Assembly: GCA_964478025.1 (NCBI GenBank)
Contig: CAYZGK010000008.1
Coordinates: 1-64,000, forward strand
Source: UBA3700 sp964478025
GTDB taxonomy: Bacteria > Bacillota > Clostridia > Christensenellales > UBA3700
Reading direction: 5' to 3'
Length of the DNA: 64,000 bases
Positions 60,490 through 64,000 of this stretch are shown here, one piece after another. The notes under the pieces are model-generated. The model worked only from the letters and a program-made list of their open reading frames with translations, searched no databases and was not told the DNA's origin. A program made the translations under genes and the position numbers. Positions within the stretch are counted from its first letter, which is position 1; each line of letters begins with the position of its first letter.

Positions 60490-61343
60490 TTTGAATGCTC
60501 ATTTATATCTTCTCTTTCTATTTCATTTAAGTCGAAGAACAAGCAATACATATAAATAATGTAGTATGTAAAACTAAACATATAAAATGCGAAATTTACA
60601 ACATATCTTATAATTGTTAAAACCACATGGTTATAAACAATATCAAAACCACTAATAGTTAAAATTGGGATGTAAAATAATAAAAGAGGAAGTCCGAAAT
60701 CTAAGAAAACTCCATTTACTTTATCTTTTACCATATTTGCACTTGATTTCATACTTGAGAACAATCCTGCATTTCTCATTGTCATATTTGGAAGAACACA
60801 AGAAAGCCATGCAAGACCATACATATAACCTGTAACTAAAAGAACTGCAAAAAATAAAACTACAACAATTTTAGCAACAGTACTATGAATAACACTAACT
60901 GCAAAATAAAGAACTAAGCTCATTAAAACTGCAAAAAATTCCATAGCAATAGCAACGGTAATTAATGCACGTAGTGTTGCAAATAAAAATTCATTTGTTC
61001 TTTTAAAAATACCCTTTATACCATGATAAAGAGGTTGACCATATCTCATTTTGTTTTGAATTTGTCCAATAAAAGAACTAAATACTATTAAAGAAACAAC
61101 TGCTATCGAAAAGAACATTATTACATATTGCCAATTGCCCCATTTTGAACCATCATTAATCATTACGAAAATTTCTAACATATTTTCAAACTTAAAATTA
61201 GAAATTTCTGTAACTATGAAGTCAAATGAACTTGTAGGATTAACAAATATAGTAAATATAATTGACACAATCAATGCATGAACATAAACTGACAACCAAT
61301 TATGTTTTATATACGCAAATGTTCTTTTTACATTTTTTGTCAT
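60477..61343 (-). CDS. Multi-pass membrane protein, unknown
   Basis: This 288-residue protein opens KRTFAYIKHNWLSVYVHALIVSIIF and has about six helices and a soluble C-terminal end EIEREDINEHSKWRI. The architecture (basic N-terminus, long helices, Phe/Ile-rich) resembles its downstream neighbour, with which it overlaps by 13 bases; the two may be diverged paralogues. No family is recognised. It follows the HAD phosphatase by two bases. Confidence 0.65.
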   Translation of the reverse strand: MTKNVKRTFAYIKHNWLSVYVHALIVSIIFTIFVNPTSSFDFIVTEISNFKFENMLEIFVMINDGSKWGNWQYVIMFFSIAVVSLIVFSSFIGQIQNKMRYGQPLYHGIKGIFKRTNEFLFATLRALITVAIAMEFFAVLMSLVLYFAVSVIHSTVAKIVVVLFFAVLLVTGYMYGLAWLSCVLPNMTMRNAGLFSSMKSSANMVKDKVNGVFLDFGLPLLLFYIPILTISGFDIVYNHVVLTIIRYVVNFAFYMFSFTYYIIYMYCLFFDLNEIEREDINEHSKWRI

Positions 61344-61345
61344 AT

Positions 61346-61990
61346 CTATTCCTCAATAAATTTTTCAACGTCATATGGATTTTTTGCTCTATATACAACG
61401 TTTTTATTATTTATTTTATCATATTCTCCAAAGCCCCATAGACATAAAATACAATCCATATTAAAAGCCTCAGCTCCTTCTACATCGTATTTTGTATCAC
61501 CAATCATCACGCAATCTTTTATATCTGCCTTTAGTTCATCAAGTGCATGTTGAATAATTGATGCTTTAGATTCTCTTACATTATAAACCAAGCCGGAGAT
61601 AAAATCCATATACTCAAAACATCCAAATCTCTTAAGTAGCATTTCTGCTTCCTCTTGCTTTTTACAAGTAGCAGCACAAACTTTATATCCTTTTTCATGT
61701 AAAGATTTAAATGTTTCCTTTATTCCATCGTAGGCATATGTCTTTAAAACAAGCCCTTGGTCATTATAATATTTTCTATATAAATACGCAGCTTCATACC
61801 CTTTTTCTTTTGAGCCTAAGTAGGAAGCAAATGTATCATTTATAGGAGGTCCTATATACTTTGTATATAAAGACTTATCTACATTTATTTTATAATGTTC
61901 AAAAACTTGTTTCATACCCTCGTAAACTCCCTCATAAGAGTTTGCTATAGTACCATCGAAATCATAAAATAAATATTTATATTTTCCCAT
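61346..61990 (-). CDS. HAD hydrolase, phosphoglycolate-phosphatase-like
   Basis: This 214-residue HAD subfamily IA phosphatase has motif I FYDFDGTIANS with both aspartates, a helical cap after it, motif II near CAATCKKQEEAE (Thr), and motif III MIGDTKYDVEGAEAFNMD. It is related to Gph/PpaX; the substrate may be phosphoglycolate or a nucleotide. It lies four bases after valS and two before the membrane-protein pair. Confidence 0.88.
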   Translation of the reverse strand: MGKYKYLFYDFDGTIANSYEGVYEGMKQVFEHYKINVDKSLYTKYIGPPINDTFASYLGSKEKGYEAAYLYRKYYNDQGLVLKTYAYDGIKETFKSLHEKGYKVCAATCKKQEEAEMLLKRFGCFEYMDFISGLVYNVRESKASIIQHALDELKADIKDCVMIGDTKYDVEGAEAFNMDCILCLWGFGEYDKINNKNVVYRAKNPYDVEKFIEE

Positions 61991-61994
61991 AAAA

Positions 61995-64000
61995 TTACAT
62001 GCTTTCTATTTGAGCTTTTAATTTCTCATACTTGTCATTATTAGCAGCTAATTTTTCTTGTTCCTTTTCAATTAAGTTCTTTGGTGCCTTATTTACAAAT
62101 CCAGGATTATTTAACATACCTTGAGATCTCGCAATTTCTTTCTTCATCAAATCAAGTTCTGCTTGTAATCTTGCTTTTTCAGCAACTAAGTCAACAAGTT
62201 CACCAAGAGCAACTACAACTTCTCCATATGAGCCAAAAATAGAAATTACGTTCTTATCTAAGCCATCTTTATTTTCAATAAAGTTAACATTGTCTACTCC
62301 AGCAAGTTTTTGTACATAAGGAATATCCTTTTCCTTAATTTGAGAGTTAACCAAATTTATTGAAACTTTCTTTGATGGAGCAACGTTTCTCTCCTGCTTC
62401 ATATTTCTAANNNNNNNNNNNNNNNNNNNNNNNNNNNNNNNNNNNNNNNNNNNNNNNNNNNNNNNNNNNNNNNNNNNNNNNNNNNNNNNNNNNNNNNNNN
62501 NNNNNNNNNNTTTATTGAAACTTTCTTTGATGGAGCAACGTTTCTCTCCTGCTTCATATTTCTAATAGCCTTAATTAAATCCATTACAGCCTCAAATTCT
62601 TTTCTTTCTTTTGAGTATGTATATTTCTTATTTACTTCAGGCCATTTTTGTAACATTATTGTTCCTTTTGTTGTTGGAAGATTTTGATAAATTTCTTCTG
62701 TTACAAATGGAGTAAATGGATGCATTAACTTTAATATGTTTTCAAGTACATAAACTAAAACAGATAAAGTATTAGCTTTCTTTTCTTTATCCTCTCCATA
62801 TAGAGTTGTCTTAGATAGTTCAATATACCAATCACAAAAATCTGTCCATACAAAGTCATAAATCTTTGCAGCTGCCATACCAAGCTCATATTTTGTTAAG
62901 TTCTTTGTTACATCTCTAATTGTTAGATTTAACTTAGATAGTATCCACTTATCTGAATGGTTAAGTGGGAATGTACCCATTTTCTTAATTTTTACGCCTT
63001 CAGTATTCATCAATACAAAACGTGAAGCATTCCAAATCTTATTAATATAATTTCTAGCAGCTTCTGTTTTTTCATCGATATATCTTGTATCATTACCTGG
63101 AGAAATACCTTGAATTAATGAATATCTTAAAGAGTCAGCTCCATATTGATCAATAATCTTAATTGGATCAATACCATTACCTAAAGATTTACTCATTTTT
63201 CTTCCTTGAGCATCTCTTACAATACCATGAATCAATACCTCTGGGAATGGAACTTGTCCCATGTGCTCAATACCTGAGAATAACATTCTACAAACCCAGA
63301 ACCAAATAATATCGTATGCAGTAACAAGTAGTGAGTTTGGATAGAAGTATTTTAAATCTTCTGTATCATCAGGATATCCAAGTGTTGCAAATGGCCATAA
63401 AGCTGATGAGAACCATGTATCTAATACATCCTCGTCTTGCTTTATATTTGTAGATGAACACTTACTACACTTGCATGGTGTATCCATTGAAACCATTGTC
63501 TCTCCACAATCTTGACAGTAATAAACTGGAATTCTATGACCATACCAAAGTTGACGTGAAATATTCCAATCTTTAACATTACACATCCAGTGGAAGAAAA
63601 TCTTTGAGAATCTATTTGGAATAAATTCTGTCTTTTTCTCTCTAACAGCTTTAATTGTTGGCTTTGCAAGTGGTTCCATCTTAACGAACCATTGATCAGA
63701 AACTCTTGGCTCAACTGTTGTATGACATCTATAACATGTTCCTACATTGTGAGTATAATCTTCAATTGAAACCATATAACCTTGATCTTGTAAATCCTTA
63801 CAAACAAGTTCTCTTGCCTCTAATCCCTTTAGACCATTATATTTACTTCCAGTAAACTCGTTTAAAGTTCCATCATCATTCATTACATTTATAACTTCAA
63901 GGTTATGTCTTAAACCTACTTCAAAGTCATTAGGATCATGTGCTGGAGTAATTTTAACTGCACCAGAACCAAAATCCATTTCAACATAGTTATCTGCAAT
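61995..64000 (-). CDS. valS: Valyl-tRNA synthetase (N-terminus beyond window)
   Basis: This is the C-terminal two-thirds of ValRS. The editing (CP1) region shows VKITPAHDPNDFEVGLRHN, the zinc-ribbon-like Cys pairs and NISRQLWYGHRIPVYYC follow, the catalytic KMSKS loop is in GRKMSKSLGNG, and the anticodon domain contains FVWTDFCDWYIE. The C-terminal coiled coil includes AEKARLQAELDLMKKEIARSQG. A false gap splits the reading. After removing the duplicated 55 bp and 100 N the frame is continuous (1830 bp from 63979 to the stop). The start codon lies right of the window. Confidence 0.95.
62356..62565. other. False gap with 55-bp flank duplication (valS)
   Basis: Bases 62356-62410 and 62511-62565 are identical 55-mers around exactly 100 N. 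Collapsing them keeps the ValRS frame continuous through MKQERNVAPSKKVSI. Same artefact as at 57820-58029. Confidence 0.93.

Overview
The window is AT-rich (roughly 30% GC by eye), with densely packed, mostly leftward operons, lipoprotein signal peptides, clear Shine-Dalgarno sites and the standard genetic code. LL-diaminopimelate aminotransferase, Rrf2/IscR-NifS-NifU clusters, TrpR/YerC-type regulators, a DUF6273 lipoprotein and a DUF5058 cassette point to an uncultured, probably gut-dwelling member of the Clostridia. Six runs of exactly 100 N mark a scaffolded metagenome or draft assembly. I cannot name genus or species from the sequence.

Layout. 1-4.5 kb: a DUF2971 gene, then a rightward P-type cation ATPase behind a yybP-ykoY (Mn2+) riboswitch and terminator. 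4.6-9.6 kb: a leftward housekeeping operon (FakA-like domain, purA, dapL, nth, obg, yhbY). 9.7-11.8 kb: a truncated and an intact DUF4143 ATPase with palindromic promoter sites. 11.9-22.6 kb: guaA, a second P-type ATPase, a small His-repeat protein, aroQ, an aroE-aroK fusion, a MATE exporter, DUF47-Pit phosphate uptake and a DUF3810 protein. 22.7-30.5 kb: pgi, a sugar isomerase, an MMPL/RND exporter (rightward), a Y-family polymerase with a tiny overlapping partner, and a Fic protein with three operators spaced 43 bp apart. 30.7-37.4 kb: a membrane protein, an M20 peptidase with a DUF5058 membrane pair, and an amino-acid ABC transporter ending in a TrpR-like regulator. 37.4-42.4 kb: a PH-like protein, hemW, lepA, and rightward LUD-domain and GDPD genes. 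42.4-44.5 kb: iscR-iscS-iscU. 44.5-52.3 kb: a complete his operon led by a TrpR-family gene whose promoter is covered by a palindrome. 52.3-57 kb: a candidate sRNA, a Cys-rich lipoprotein, tRNA-Thr, asnS, an orphan acetyl-CoA-synthase-like protein, and a structured ncRNA with its own promoter and terminator (possible 6S RNA). 57-64 kb: an ABC/FtsX exporter with two membrane proteins, a HAD phosphatase and valS (cut by the window end).

Three themes stand out. First, intergenic short tandem repeats with exact 23-bp or 33-bp periods, a conserved head and a degenerate tail; two assembly gaps adjoin such repeats. Second, palindromes placed precisely between or over the -35 and -10 boxes of the fic, his-operon, isc and DUF4143 promoters, which makes the local regulation readable. 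Third, two of the N-gaps are artefacts: both flanks carry the same 55 bp, and collapsing them restores in-frame ABC-transporter and valS genes. No phage, insertion sequence, CRISPR array or obvious large novel system is present; the most unusual items are the repeat arrays and the Fic promoter.
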